Source of the DNA: Rhizopus sp. PT2906 | Lineage: Eukaryota; Mucoromycota; Mucoromycetes; Mucorales; Rhizopodaceae | Reading direction: 5' to 3' | Length of the DNA: 49,872 bases | NCBI GenBank assembly: GCA_025529335.1 | Contig: JAMYHX010000317.1 | Span: 1-49,872, forward strand | Shown here: positions 11,247 through 22,480 of the stretch, piece by piece | How positions within the stretch are numbered: position 1 is the first letter of the stretch | Layout of the letters: each line of letters starts with the position of its first letter | Translations under genes and position numbers: made by a program | Notes under the pieces: generated by a model | What the model was told of the DNA's origin: nothing | The model's input: only the letters and a program-made list of their open reading frames with translations | Database searches by the model: none

Positions 11247-11765
11247 ATGTCAATTAGTAACCAAGGCAACCCAAATAAGATAAAAAGAGATTCTGTGCTT
11301 GGTAAAAAAAAAGCATATACATATATAAAGATGCTTATGACTATGCCTTTAGCATACATTACATTCACTGTAGATACATTATTACCGTGTTCAAACTGCA
11401 AAGATCAACAAAGAATTTTACCTCCTTTAAATGAGTTTGTCAATAGCTTTATAGAGAAATCCAAGTTACCTATACCCATTTTATTGATCACCCTTCTTTA
11501 TCTGACGCGACTCAAGACTAAATTGCCTTCCACAGCCAAGGGTGCTTACGATACACCCTATCGATTATTTCTTGCTTCTGTCCTCACCAGTTCTAAATAC
11601 CTCTCTGATCTCAATTCGTTGACAAGTATACGTGTTTGTGAAATGATTCAACGACAATACAGTGTACGAGAGATAAATAGTATGGAAAGAAGTTTCTTGA
11701 GTTTACTCAGCTACGATCTTCGGGTCACTGCAGATCAATTACAGGAATTAAATAAATCGCTTTGA
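11247..11765 (+). CDS. Cyclin of the Pho80/Pcl type
   Basis: A single exon of 172 codons. Residues about 60-170 form one cyclin box: FVNSFIEKSKLPIPILLITLLYL, then YDTPYRLFLASVLTSSKYLSD and REINSMERSFLSLLSYDLRV, the pattern of the Pcl1/Pho80-like N-terminal cyclin fold that binds a Pho85-type CDK. The protein stops right after the box, so a second cyclin fold is absent, as is usual in this subfamily. An internal Met (near codon 30, MLMTMPLAYITF) could also be the start. Its partner kinase and role (cell cycle or phosphate signalling) cannot be decided here. Confidence 0.8.
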   Translation: MSISNQGNPNKIKRDSVLGKKKAYTYIKMLMTMPLAYITFTVDTLLPCSNCKDQQRILPPLNEFVNSFIEKSKLPIPILLITLLYLTRLKTKLPSTAKGAYDTPYRLFLASVLTSSKYLSDLNSLTSIRVCEMIQRQYSVREINSMERSFLSLLSYDLRVTADQLQELNKSL

Positions 11766-11998
11766 CAATTTTTTTTTTCTCAAGGGCGAAATAACAGTAG
11801 CCCGGGGCCAGCAGTGGCCGGCTAGAAATTTTTTTTTGGTTTAAAAATTATTGCAGGAGCCACACAGAGAAAGGGAAAAGCACGCAGGCAGGGTCGGTTT
11901 GCCCCCCAAAAAAACCCATCCCTCCAGTCGCTTTCTCTTTCTGCTCTTCTTTCTTTTTTATATTTTTTCTCCCCCTCTTTTTTCTTTTATTAGAACTT

Positions 11999-12663
11999 AT
12001 GCCAGTTGAAAATAATAACCACGCAGAAAAGGCTCAAGAGGTAAATATAGTTGTTTATAAAATAAACTAAACTAAACAAAGTTTCCGTTCATCAGCTTCA
12101 CAAAGCTATTGACCAATTAGCTGGTAGTCTTCACCACTTTGCTGATCTCCTATTTGGTGCCGCCGCTTCTCCAGCTGCTGATACCAAGACGGTCAAAAAG
12201 AAGGCCGAAAAGGATCCTAACGCCCCTAAGCGTAACTTGTCTAGCTATATGCTCTATACCCAAGCTGTACGCCCCAAGGTCGCTGCTGAACATCCTAATA
12301 TGAAGGCTATTGAAATAGCTAAACTTGTAGGTGAGATGTGGAACAAATTATCAGAGAAGGAAAAGATGGCAAGTATAATATCCAAAGCATACGCGTTTTC
12401 TTTGCGACTGTGAGTATTAATCTATGTCTATATAGCCTTTTATAATGCAAGCTGAAAAGGAAAAGCAGCGTTTTGAAAAGGAAAACGCTTCTTACAAAAC
12501 TACCTTGTCTCACGCAGAGGAGAATGTTACGGCAAAGCGTAAGGAAAGTCCTGTTGAAGAACAACCAGAAAAGAAGAGCAAAAAGAATAAGAAGGAAAAG
12601 CATGCTCACAAGTCTGAAAAGTCTAATGGCTCTACTGATAAAAAGTCCAAGAAAAAGAATTAA
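11999..12663 (+). CDS. HMG-box DNA-binding protein
   Basis: Three exons (11999-12040, 12096-12368, 12436-12663) encode 180 residues. One HMG box spans about residues 56-126 (NAPKRNLSSYMLY, HPNMKAIEIAKLVGEMWNKL, EKEKMPFIMQAEKEKQR). It is preceded by a helical N-terminal region and followed by a Lys/Glu-rich tail (KKSKKNKKEKHAHKSEK). This resembles the fungal Nhp6/Hmo1-type architectural proteins that bend DNA, but with a longer N-terminus. The second intron (12369-12435) uses a GC donor (ATG/GCAAGT) with a TAG acceptor. The nearby GT (at 12373) would break the frame that continues into the box end, so the GC donor is required. Confidence 0.9.
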
Positions 12664-13205
12664 GCAAAAGGAAATTGAAGTAAATTATGATAATAATAAA
12701 AAAAAAGTGTGCGGTTTTAAATCAAAGTGATAAAAAGCAATGCTGCTTAAAATCAAGATAGTCGGATAACAAGATCGACATGGTCATTATAAGCTATGCA
12801 CGTACACTTGTATGGCTTATTATTCGGTAATATCAACACATAGTGTTTCTATTGCCGAATTGTACATTCAACAACGCGTGATCTTTTATACAAAATTGCT
12901 GGGTAAATAGGATTACCTTAGTCCCAGGCCATATATAAGTAAGGACTGGTCATACTAATTAAAGTCAGAGGTATCTCTCCCTAAGGTTATCATTATATTG
13001 CTTTATAATACAAAATGCCGTTCTTGTTTTAATATTTTTAACGCTTTATTTAGTTCAACACAGACGCTTCCTCTTTACCAATTGTACAAAGGATAATTTA
13101 AGAGTTTCTTTAATAATAAAAGAGGCTTTTATAAAAATATGCTATACTATTGTAACCAGAATACTTTTTTCTTTCTGAAAAAGTATATTACATTAATCCA
13201 CCTAT

Positions 13206-13252
<47 letters not shown>

Positions 13253-13537
13253 GCACTCGCTTAAATTAAAAGTGAAGCTGTACAACTAACTCACTTTTTA
13301 AATATAATAGAATGTCACAAAGTAAACTTGAGCGAGAGTTTTGTTATATCGTATTATAATCTGGTGTTAAAAACTCTTAAAGCGATAACAAGCGTTGTAA
13401 ATCTACATGATGCTCGTTATCACCGTACAAAGATAGCATACTTTTGATAAGAAAATTGCCGTTCAGTTTACCGCTTTGGATATATAAGTATGAGTGCTTT
13501 TGTTACTATCATTCATTTCAGATCAAGTCTATACGCA
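12664..13537. other. Intergenic upstream of the amino acid transporter
   Basis: No gene recognised. It holds a long GA microsatellite (13211-13249), an imperfect inverted pair GATAACAAGC / GCTCGTTATC near 13383-13420, and TATATAAG at 13481-13488, which fits a TATA box for the transporter gene. Confidence 0.4.
13211..13249. repeat. (GA)n microsatellite
   Basis: About 19.5 uninterrupted GA units. Shorter GA tracts occur at 4815-4830 and 39713-39730. Confidence 0.95.
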
Positions 13538-15023
13538 ATGTCTAAATCGGCACCTGCTTCTCTTTACATGTGCTCGGCTAATGTCAGTCTTGAGACTAGA
13601 GAAGAGAAAGAGAGTATAGTGGAAGAGCTTGAAGATGGTGCTGATAAGAATGACAAGGACGATCTAAATGAAAAGGGTCATGTATCGAATACATCAACAC
13701 TGTTTAGTATCATGTAATGTATTGAATATCATTTTCACGAGAGATGTTATCTTATGTATTCTATAGATGTGTCGTCGCTGGTACAGGTATTCTAGCCATT
13801 GCTCATGCTCTAAGTCGATCAGGATGGATCGGACTGCTATTTTTATTTACTAGCGCTGTCATGTCTCACTACACTGGCGTTCTACTCATTCGATGTCTTT
13901 ATGCCATACCGTAAGTAGTTCTTTATTTGATTCTTTTCTTTTTACTTACAACTTTGTAGCGGCAAAAGACTCACAGGTTATGCAGATATCGGATATGCCG
14001 CCTTTGGTAAGCCAGGTAGTATCATCGGTTTCCTCTTTTCTCAGCTCATGCTCTTTCTTACACCCACCATCTACATCATGATGGCGAGTGAAAACCTGTC
14101 GCAAATCCTGATGGATTATGGGCTCATCTGGTTTCATCGTAGAACGTGTGTTTGGATGCTTTGTATCTTGGTTGGTATTCCTTTCTTTTGTGTTCGGCAC
14201 ATGAAGGATGTTTCATATCTCAGGCAACCTACTCAAACCAAAGTGCTTATAAAAAGCTGTGATAGACACAGATACCAATAGTGACATATAAAACTAATAT
14301 GTACTTTTCTATAGCTTTGTTGCTTCAATGGCCACTGTCTGTTTTATACTGATCGTTTGTGTTATAAGTGATATGAAGAAAGCGCCCGGCACGAGCCATG
14401 CAGTGGTCGTGCCGCAGAACCTGCCAATGACCTTCAGTACCTTTAGTTTTTCGTATTGTGGCCATGTCATCTACCCTCACTTGGAGCAGTCTATGCGGAT
14501 GCCAAAACGTTGGCCTCAGGTTCTTTTGGTTTCAACATGTACAATCAGCTTGTTTTACTTTACAATAGGCTGTATTGGGTATTGGGTCTACGGCAATCAA
14601 GTAGAATCACCCATCTACGCCAGTTTGCCTAGTAATGCAGCTCAGCACGTTGCCATGCTAGTCATAACTCTACATGTCCTATTAACAGTTCCCTTTTATC
14701 TCTATGTCTTCACCTTACCTTTTGAAGGACAGCGACGACGAAAATGGAAAAGGCTGATGATGCGAGCGGCAGAAATGGTTGGTTGCGGCCTAGTTGCCAT
14801 ATTAGTGCCATTTCGATTCTCTGATCTCATGAACTTGGTCGGCACATTGGTGACTGATATCTTGACCTTTGTTCTTCCCATCTTATTTTATATCAAACTG
14901 AAGCCTCAGCTACGATGGTATGACTGGATGATGTGTATATTGACAGTGAGCATGGGCATCTTTTGTGGTGCGTTTGGTACATTGGATGCAATTCAAGTGA
15001 TGATGAGCCACGTGACACAATGA
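13538..15023 (+). CDS. Amino acid/auxin permease family (AAAP) transporter, vacuolar AVT type
   Basis: Four exons (13538-13713, 13767-13910, 13960-14223, 14315-15023) encode 430 residues. An acidic hydrophilic N-terminus is followed by about eleven hydrophobic segments. Family hallmarks include IICVVAGTGILAIAHALSRSG, GYADIGYAAFGKPG, STFSFSYCGHVIYPHLEQSM and TIGCIGYWVYGNQVESPI. Such proteins move neutral amino acids across vacuolar or plasma membranes with protons. The start at 13538 was chosen because the upstream in-frame ATG (13490) lies two bases after a TATATAAG box and would precede transcription start. The third intron (14224-14314) has no usable GT donor. CTCAG/GCAACC joined to TAG/CTTTGTT gives the family sequence DVSYLSFVASMATV in frame, implying a non-consensus GC-AG intron. 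Confidence 0.88.
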
Positions 15024-15136
15024 CCTGCATTTTTTTTTTTTAGGCTGCATGAATGAAACGAAATAATAAAAAGAGAGAGATGCTTCTTTGAATTCTTTTT
15101 TTTTTTTTTTTCCTTAATTAATTCTCTCTTTCTAAA

Positions 15137-15376
15137 ATGATAAATCTTGAACCTATGTTACTTAAAGCGATGAAACAAGTTCAACCAGAACTTGTAAATA
15201 AAACACCAATGATTACTACTAATGTACCAAGGTTAACCTGCGTTAAAACGGGGCTTAAATCAGCAAATAAACATGAGCCAGTGGATAGGGTTTTCAATAC
15301 TTTACTCTATAAATCGACACATATCCATCAACCTTCCAATATTGAAAAGTACTTTGATGAGTCTCAATTCGCATGA
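15137..15376 (+). CDS. Small hypothetical protein (79 aa)
   Basis: A single open frame begins with ATG in the context AAAATGA after a pyrimidine-rich leader (15083-15130) and is followed within 40 bp by AATAAA. The sequence is Lys-, Thr- and Asn-rich, without signal peptide or membrane segment. I recognise no family. It lies between two confident genes on the same strand; it may be a short gene or a chance frame. Confidence 0.35.
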   Translation: MINLEPMLLKAMKQVQPELVNKTPMITTNVPRLTCVKTGLKSANKHEPVDRVFNTLLYKSTHIHQPSNIEKYFDESQFA

Positions 15377-15425
15377 AAATTAAGTTAAATATTTTTATGT
15401 TTGTAAATAAATAAAGACATGTCAC

Positions 15426-16015
15426 ATGACACCTTTTGTACATTTGAAAACTTTTCTGCTTTTATTTTTATTTTATATGGTTTTCCGCTTGATATATTTT
15501 ATCGTAAGGTTGCATTATCTACAGTTTCATCCTTGTTATGCTACATATAAGGCTATTAAATCCAATCAGGAACAACAGTTTCGTTCACTCTTGATCTTTT
15601 GGGTATCCTGCTTGTCCTTTTTAGCTATTGAATCTTTTACTGACCTCTTTTTGAGTTGGTAAGTGATGATGCAAAATTACGTTTTATTCACCTAGTCTTT
15701 AGGTTACCCCTTTATGTTCATTTGAAACTTATTTTCGTGGTATGGCTCATACTACCCCAAACACAGGGCAGCAATGTATTCTATTATCAATCTATACAAC
15801 CCTTTTTTGATCAACATGGACATACGATTGACAATATACAACATACGTCAACTTCCATCGCCGCCTCGTTGTTAAGTAAAACGAATCATCCTGTTCAAAA
15901 AGAGCAAGAGTCCTTCCTTTCTTCGGTCTGGTCAAAAGTACCTCAGAGTGATAAATGGACATCTTTTATACCATCGTGGGTTTGGAACGATAAGGACAAC
16001 GATAAGAGACAATAA
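15426..16015 (+). CDS. TB2/DP1/HVA22 (REEP/Yop1-like) membrane-shaping protein
   Basis: Two exons (15426-15658, 15703-16015) encode 181 residues. The domain spans about residues 30-105: FHPCYATYKAIK, LIFWVSCLSFLAIESFTD, SWLPLYVHLKLIFVVWL and PQTQGSNVFYYQSIQPF, the signature order of the TB2/DP1/HVA22 family. These proteins insert hairpins into tubular endoplasmic reticulum and shape it. An N-terminal hydrophobic helix precedes the domain. The C-terminal third is polar and ends in basic/acidic KDNDKRQ. Closer similarity to REEP1-4 than to Yop1/REEP5 is suggested by the PQTQG segment, but this was judged by eye. Confidence 0.88.
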
Positions 16016-16569
16016 TAAAACATTTCTTTATATCCTCTTTATTATCTTTCTTGACCATCAAAAAGCCAGCAAGTTTCGAATAGCATAAAAAAGCTGGCCA
16101 AAGTAACCATACGCTTTTCAAATTGGGAAAAAAAGGGGCAAAAAAAATGTCAAGTAAATACAGAGAAAACATCTCAAACATCATTGTCCCGTTTTAAGTT
16201 CACTGAAAGAGTATTTAGATGAGATTACTCTTTTCCTTTAAAACATTCAGTCAGGTTAGACGCATAACATATCCATCAAGAAACCTTCTTACAGTCAGAT
16301 AACGATATCCAAAAAAAAACTTGTTTTAGTATTCATTTGTTTGTTACTCTTGAAAAATAACTTCTCACATGATAATTTTGTATAAAGCATAAATGCCTTA
16401 TGTGCCAGCTATTCTGTGGTACCATCTCCTCCACTTTATTCATTGATCTGTACAGCCAGGTTTATGGAATTTAACATTTTCTCAAAGCTAATTGACCTAA
16501 AGTCAAAAATAGATGTCCACTTTAGAGAAATAAATGTCACGAATTTAGACTATTTTTGTTGTTACTGGC
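16016..16569. other. Intergenic
   Basis: No gene recognised. It separates the REEP-like gene from the Tc1 remnant and may contain the left end of that transposon, but I found no matching terminal inverted repeat by eye. Confidence 0.3.
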
Positions 16570-17549
16570 GTGTTAATAAGGGGGAAAAAAATTGCTACCA
16601 GATGCTGCGATGACATTTCTGCAGCACAAATTGCTATTGAAGAAAACATTTCAAAAACAACTGTACGTCGGGTTTATCAACAATGGAAAAAGAATGGAAC
16701 TATAGAGACGAAACCTAAGTCTGGAAGACCTCCTATTTTTAACGATAGAAAAAGAAGAGAGCTAGGAAGGGCTGTACGTGCAAATAGCCGTTCTTCACTT
16801 AGCGAAATTAGTCAAATAATCAACACAAAAGCCTCTGAAAGAACAATTCGCGGGAAACTGAGAAAACTTGGATAGGCTTCTTGGGTGGCTGCCAAGAAGC
16901 AAAAAGCAAGGCATATCTTTGCAAAAAAAAAACATGCCCGCTGGACAGTAGATGACTGGCGAAAGGTGTGATCTGGACAGACGAGTCAAACTTTGAAAAT
17001 GGCAAGCTGTCCTCACAGCCTAGAGTTTGGCGGAAGATGCTGGAAAAATTCAACAAAGAATGCCTGGTGCCAACCGTCAAAAGTGGTAGAACTTCTATTA
17101 TGGTTTTGGGAGCCATAGCTGGTGAAAAGAAGTCGAAACTTGTTTTTATGAAGAAAGGCATGAGGACAAGTGCCGACTTCATAAACCAGGTTTATAAGGC
17201 AGTATTACTAGACTTTTACAAAAGTCCAGATAGTCCTATGCTCATGGAAGATGGCGCACCTATTCATAGAGCGAAAGTTGCCGCCGGATGGAGGGAGACA
17301 AAAGGTATAAACAAGATGTCCTGGCCAGCACAGTCGCTGGATATAAATTCAATTGAAAATTGGTAGAGCATAATGAAGAAGAGAGTTAATGCTGTATGCC
17401 CTTATGCCAAAAGCCAACAAGTCGTATAAGTTGTTTTGGAGAGTGCTTGGAGGAAACTAGCTCCAGAAACCATCAATAAGCTGATTGATTCCACGCCGAG
17501 GGGGGTCAAGGATGTCATTAAGGCTCGTGGTGGACCCATCAAGTATTAA
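16570..17549 (+). pseudogene. Degenerate Tc1/mariner transposase
   Basis: An N-terminal helix-turn-helix pair is visible (ISAAQIAIEENISKTTVRRVY; KSGRPPIFNDRKRREL), followed by the DDE catalytic core: VIWTDESNF, MLMEDGAPIHRAK and WPAQSLDINSIENW. The copy is dead. A TAG interrupts after KLRKLG (near 16873), a two-base insertion shifts the frame just before VIWTDE (about 16965), a TAG replaces the second Trp of ENWW (17364-17366), and another stop follows near 17427. The last coding segment ends in VIKARGGPIKY and a stop at 17547-17549. No clear terminal inverted repeats or TA duplication were found by eye. Confidence 0.85.
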
Positions 17550-18778
17550 GCTAATAAAAATCCAAACATTGCTTCACAACTCTCCCTTTTTTTCGATATT
17601 CTAATGTAACTGACCTTTTCTCATCATTTCTCTTCTCTTATAACTGTAACAGAGCTACAAAAGGATCGCTTTCTTTATAGTCTTTAACAGCAACAAAAAA
17701 AAACTGACTTTTTAAAAACAGCAAAGATTTTTTCGAGGTTACTATGCATACCATCCATACCATCCATACCATCCGTACTATCGGTTTTTCCGGCTTATTT
17801 ACTTAGACCTGACAACTGAAATGTAATTGGACAGAGTGCTGTTGAACTGAGTAGTGTCATAATATAAATACCATTCTTGCGTGTTTACGCGATTCAATTG
17901 TGTCGGAAGTAAAGTTATCTAAAAAATGCTCAAAGATTTGTAAAAAAGATGGATTTACTGAAAACTTTGATTCTCAGAGGGGGTAATTGCAATAGTCTGG
18001 CTGCATTAGATTATCTTCAAGTCGACGGATTTGGTCAGGGTTACGCCAAGGTGATGAAATTAGAATGAACTCAGAAGGAGTTTGTTAATACGGGTAGTTT
18101 AATATTCGTGTTCGAATTAGTTTTTTTTTAATTATTAGTTTTCATGCGTAGATAGTGGTTGTAAGCTCTTGAATAAGGCAATGTGTTACGTTCAAAAGAA
18201 ATTGGATGTTTCTTGATTGATTACCAAATAAGTCTGGTTGAAGAGTCGGAGATTTCTGACAGAATATGGAAAATATATCATTTTCTCTGTAGACGTTGTC
18301 TGTGAGAAAGAGAGAGTGCGAGAGTGTGGGATGGGTTTCTTAGTTATAGTCTTGTAGGTACTCCTACAACCAGTAAAACAGAAAAACAGTGTGTGAGGGT
18401 TCTGTCTTGGTTTAGCCATTTTGAGCAAAAGGGCTTCTGTTTTTCATGGGTATATAAAAAGACATTATAGGAGACGGTCAAATCATTAACAAAGCCACTT
18501 GTGCGTCTGTTGTATTGTTTTGGTTGATAGAAGTCAGGAGGTATATTTAGACTATCTGTTACCAAGGTTTGGAAAGTTAGTGGAGACAGGTAATTTTGAA
18601 ACGTCAAGATTGAATTTCTATAAAGCGCTATATGAAACTCAGAATTGATGTAAAAGAGCTGCTATTTCATGAATTTCAAAACATGATATAATCATGATGT
18701 GTGCATATTGCGACTAAAGAGAATATAAATAGACTTCCCACTTTTATTGTTTATTTTACGTCTTTATTCTACAAAACG
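17550..18778. other. Intergenic with short tandem repeat
   Basis: No convincing gene. Positions 17748-17775 hold three 9-bp units (ATACCATCC). Two overlapping reverse-strand open frames (18192-18607) lack recognisable family features. A TATAAA-like AATATAAATAG at about 18720 precedes the next small gene. Confidence 0.35.
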
Positions 18779-19066
18779 ATGACTGAACAACATCGCAAAC
18801 CTCAAATCTCTCATGCTGAAGCTGCCTTAATGAGCGGTCGTCCTTATGAAAAGGCTAATGTTGGCCATGATAAGATGTATGATACCTTTGGTGAACTAGA
18901 AACTGCGCATAAAGAACAGCATAAACATGGTGTTACCAATACTCAATCAAGAGATAACCGTATTGATCAAGAGTTGGCAGCTGAAGATAAAGAAATCTTG
19001 GAGAGAAAGGATGAATCTCGCCGTCAAAGAGAACAACACAAGCATTCTGAACAACAACACCAATAA
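18779..19066 (+). CDS. Small hydrophilic His/Gln/Glu-rich protein (95 aa)
   Basis: A single exon from ATG to TAA, preceded by a TATA-like motif about 60 bp upstream and followed by AATAAA-like sequence. The product is almost entirely hydrophilic, with ISHAEAALMSGRPYEKANV near the N-terminus and a Lys/Glu/His/Gln-rich second half (KEQHKHG, REQHKHSEQQHQ). The composition recalls fungal hydrophilin or stress-induced small proteins, but no domain is recognised, so the function is unknown. The ORF quality and flanking signals argue for a real gene. Confidence 0.55.
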   Translation: MTEQHRKPQISHAEAALMSGRPYEKANVGHDKMYDTFGELETAHKEQHKHGVTNTQSRDNRIDQELAAEDKEILERKDESRRQREQHKHSEQQHQ

Positions 19067-19445
19067 ATAATAATCATTGTAAATAAAGCATATTTTTTTT
19101 ATTACATCATTTATTTTTGTGCTGTTTGCAATACAATAAAGGAGGGCTGCTCAGAGTACCGACTTAGGCTTAATATCATGGGGCTAAAGAATCATGCTAC
19201 AAAATTATGAATGACAAAGGTCAGTGCTCTTGTTACACGCTATTATTTATCAGATGATGAATACACAAGGTCCGAGGTCTTTGTTTATTTCAAGGGTACC
19301 CGCATACATTACGGAAAAAAAAAGAGCGTATTTTATTTATATAAAGTACACACCTAACACAAACAATCACAGGTTCATAGTTTCCCATCAAACAAGTATA
19401 AATACACTACTTTGTCTTCTTCTTTATTCCCCTCAGTTTTATTGT

Positions 19446-19622
19446 ATGCTCGATCTGCTCGATAAGCCTGTGTTCGAAAGCAAGTACTGCTATCGTGCTT
19501 GTCCCATGTGCTCTGAACGTTTGCTGGTTCGAATTCACGGAGCATTTGTACACAAGTGGATTAATCTACATTTCGCTACAAAACATCATGAATGGATGCA
19601 CGTCGTTGTTAATCTTCATTAA
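19446..19622 (+). CDS. Small Cys/His-containing protein (58 aa), hypothetical
   Basis: The ATG follows a TATA-like GTATAAATAC at about 19397-19406 and a pyrimidine-rich leader, which favours this start over the longer open frame upstream. The sequence contains CYRACPMCSERLL and a histidine-rich segment (HKWINLHFATKHHEW), a C-x2-C...H spacing that could bind one metal ion. No family recognised. The gene is convergent with the eisosome gene, 119 bp away. Confidence 0.4.
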   Translation: MLDLLDKPVFESKYCYRACPMCSERLLVRIHGAFVHKWINLHFATKHHEWMHVVVNLH

Positions 19623-19741
19623 ACATCATCAAAAATACACACATATATACCCCTCTTCTCCTTCATTGTATCATACACTCTCATAAAAAAACACCACAAA
19701 ACAAATCAAAAAGCATACACTATTAAATAAAAAGTTCTTTT

Positions 19742-21410
19742 TTATTTCTCTTTATTTTCTTCTTCTTCTTCAACAGACTCTTTATTGGAGCCCATAAAAG
19801 CACCCTCGTCCATTACTTTGTCTTGTCTTTCGTAATGTTGAGCCAATCGATCCTTTTCCTCTTCGGCAGTCAGAGGAGGTGGAACTCTAAAGCCACCTGC
19901 GTCCACTACGAATCGCTGTTGAAATTCTTCATAGGGCCTGTAGTGAGGCTGATGTTGTTGGTGGCGAAAACTTGCCTGCCGATACAACTGGTGATAATCT
20001 AGTACATAAGGTGATTCAGCTGTAAATGAAGCTTGTGCTTGTACATGGGAAGGACGAGGTGACGCATGTGCTTGTAACGGTGTACCGTAGTAAGGTGATG
20101 CATGGCCCTGGTATGGGGAAGGCTGGTGATGGAGATACGGCGATGGTTTAGACGAAGAAGGAGAAGGAGAATAGGCTGCTGCCTGTGGTGCAGTAGTATG
20201 AGGCTGATAAGGCGAGTAAAATGATCCAGGACGATCGGCGTTCAACGGAGAAGACTGAGGTGGTTCATAAGCGGGCGGTGGTGCATCATAAAGATCGATG
20301 CGTTCCAAGTCAATTTCATTTTCATGCTGTGTTTTTACGTCACTCGTTACTTGCTGAACCTCTTGTGGCGAATAGCCTGTAGGCGTTGTACGTGGTGGCA
20401 GAGCAGGTGGTTCAGTTATTTCAGGTTCTGGTGAATGAGGCACTTCAGGTACGGGAGGAGCCGAGGGTGGTGTGTTTACGAGCTCAATCTCTGAACTACT
20501 CGCAGGTGTGTGTGGCACATCTACTGATGGCTCTTTTCCTTTTCGTCTATCGTCTAGCGCTGTCACTCTTTCGTCTTCAGCTGCAGGAGCCCAGTTTTCA
20601 AGCGCATTCAATGCATCAGCTATGATTATGGCTGCTTGTGGTCCTTGATCATATTTGGATTGATCAATCTCAATCAGATCTACCAGATATTTAGCAAATC
20701 CTGCAACAATCGCCGTTTTTTCAGCAAAGGCATGCATGGCATTGAATCTCAAATAGAATGCTTCTTTTAATGCAAACCGTTTGAACTTTGCTAAATCAAG
20801 CTCGCTCTCTAACGTATCATGTTCAAATGATTTCAACTCTTTTTGAAATTCAGCAAGCTTTGGTGACTTGGGGTTACTCTTTGTTAGATTCGCAATGCGT
20901 GACTGGAGCGAACGTTTCTTTTCCCGTACATCTGATAGTTTTTCCTCTCGTTCTCGGATTGATTTGATCGCTTGGCGGTATTGTTGGTATTTAGCTGCGT
21001 ACGAATGTTTAAGTTTATTGAAATACAGTACGTCTGTGTGTATCTTGCTTACCTGCATATTCCTGCTCAAGTTTCACTTGTTTTTCTAAAAGTTGAACAA
21101 GTTTATTACCAACGATATCCTGTCACATAAAATTAAAGTCAAACAGTATCAGGAGCAAACCATGTTTTACCTCTATATCCTCACAGTTGCTCTCTGCTAT
21201 TTCATCCTTAACCCATTGCCGAATTGCCCTGTTTGTTTCTGCTCGTTGGTAGGATAAAGTTCGCATAGAGGCCAAGTCGTTTCGTTCGTGAAATATCCAC
21301 ATGGACAAACTCTTGGTGTCTTGTTTCTGCATAGGATTGCTCTTGGCTATTTGAGACTGAACATCTGTCTTGAATTTGCCAATCGAGTATTGTAAATCTT
21401 TAAAATTCAT
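19742..21410 (-). CDS. PIL1: Eisosome core component of the Pil1/Lsp1 family
   Basis: Three reverse-strand exons (21410-21171, 21119-21053, 20994-19742) encode 519 residues. Residues 1 to about 250 form the F-BAR-like Pil1 domain: KSLSMWIFHERNDLASMRTL, IVGNKLVQLLEKQVKLEQEY, YQQYRQAIKSIRERE and FNAMHAFAEKTAIVAGFAKYL. Pil1 proteins assemble into the furrow-shaped eisosome coat under the fungal plasma membrane and bind PI(4,5)P2. The second half is a long Pro/Ser/Tyr/Gln-rich disordered tail (repeated PSPY, ASPY, PPAYEPP), ending in an acidic Glu-rich run. This tail makes the protein clearly longer than yeast Pil1 (339 residues). Introns are 51 and 58 bp. Confidence 0.9.
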
Positions 21411-21706
21411 TTCTTATGAAAAAAAGTCCAAGAAAAGCTTGTACTCAAAAAAGGGGCATAGGTTTCAAGCGGGCTATGAATTTATTTTTAAAAAAGTAAT
21501 GCAACAGGTCACTTGAAGATGTCACGGTCAGAAAGATGGTCTCAATTTAGAATGCATTCATTCAAACCTTTTTTTGTCTAGCATTCTACTGTCTTTGAAA
21601 GAAGGCTGTTTTTAGCCTTGAACAGTTATTGCATCGATATGACAAACTGTTTAGCAAAAGAGTCTAACAATAGCAAGAGTAGAAAAACATCTTCCGCTGC
21701 TGGTAT

Positions 21707-22480
21707 TTAATGCAGATATGATATTGAAACGAGTTGTCCAAAATGACCCTTTTCTTTTTTTTGTAGGAAAACAAAATGATTTATTATAGTAACACATGTC
21801 ATGGCGAGAGATGCTGAGAATAAGTTGCACGTTGAGAGCATACTATCTGGAGTAGATGATCTTTTAAGTATCGACGTCGAACAAGCGATTGAACCAAAGG
21901 GAAACTCAAGTGCCTCAGGGGCTCTGGTAATAAGTTGTCGTACCATTTGGTAATTTGATGCTGTTGTAAGAAATAATTCCATTCTGGCTGAGGACGACCA
22001 TTGAAGAAAGCGTCTCTAATTGATATGAAGACGAGCATTAGAGATGTGACTATAACTCTCTAAATGACGTCGAATTCTGTGGAAATCCCTAACACAGTTG
22101 AGAACTACACACACATCATCGACATACGCAAGAACTCTAAAGCTCGAGTGTGTAGCTAGGGGGAAGCCGTGGATCAACTACTTCAGGATAGCTAGGGATA
22201 AAGCTGGTGATAGCATTATCGTGAATGATATGCAATAGTAGTGATCTCAGGGCCAAATTAAATAGAAATGGCAACAAAGGATCTCCTTGTCTGAGCTCTC
22301 GTTCTTGTATTATAGGCACCGTAAAATGATCATTGATGTTGATACGGACTTGATTCCCAAGAAGAACATACAAAGTGTTGAAGTAAGTGATTGTGGGGAT
22401 CTGAAATGCTGAAGAAAAAGCCTAAGGTAGCTTGGGTGAATTCTATCGTAGATTTTCACTTGATCAAGAAGTGAAATTCC
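21707..22480 (-). pseudogene. LINE reverse transcriptase fragment
   Basis: Reverse-strand translation shows, in order, VKIYDRIHPSYLRL (about 22460), LYVLLGNQVRININ, LRQGDPLLPFLFNLALRSLL (about 22290), the catalytic core LAYVDDVCVVL (about 22130) and a downstream segment reaching 21707. These are consecutive parts of a non-LTR reverse transcriptase. The pieces lie in different frames with several stops, and neither the N-terminal endonuclease nor the C-terminal Cys knuckle is seen here, so the copy is inactive. It may belong to the same family as the remnant at 747-1079, but the two fragments do not overlap. Confidence 0.8.

Noticed and set aside
17748..17775. Short direct repeats considered as a CRISPR-like array
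   Set aside because: Three contiguous 9-bp units without spacers: a simple tandem repeat.
18192..18607. Two reverse-strand open frames
   Set aside because: They overlap in different frames, show no family features and no good splice link.
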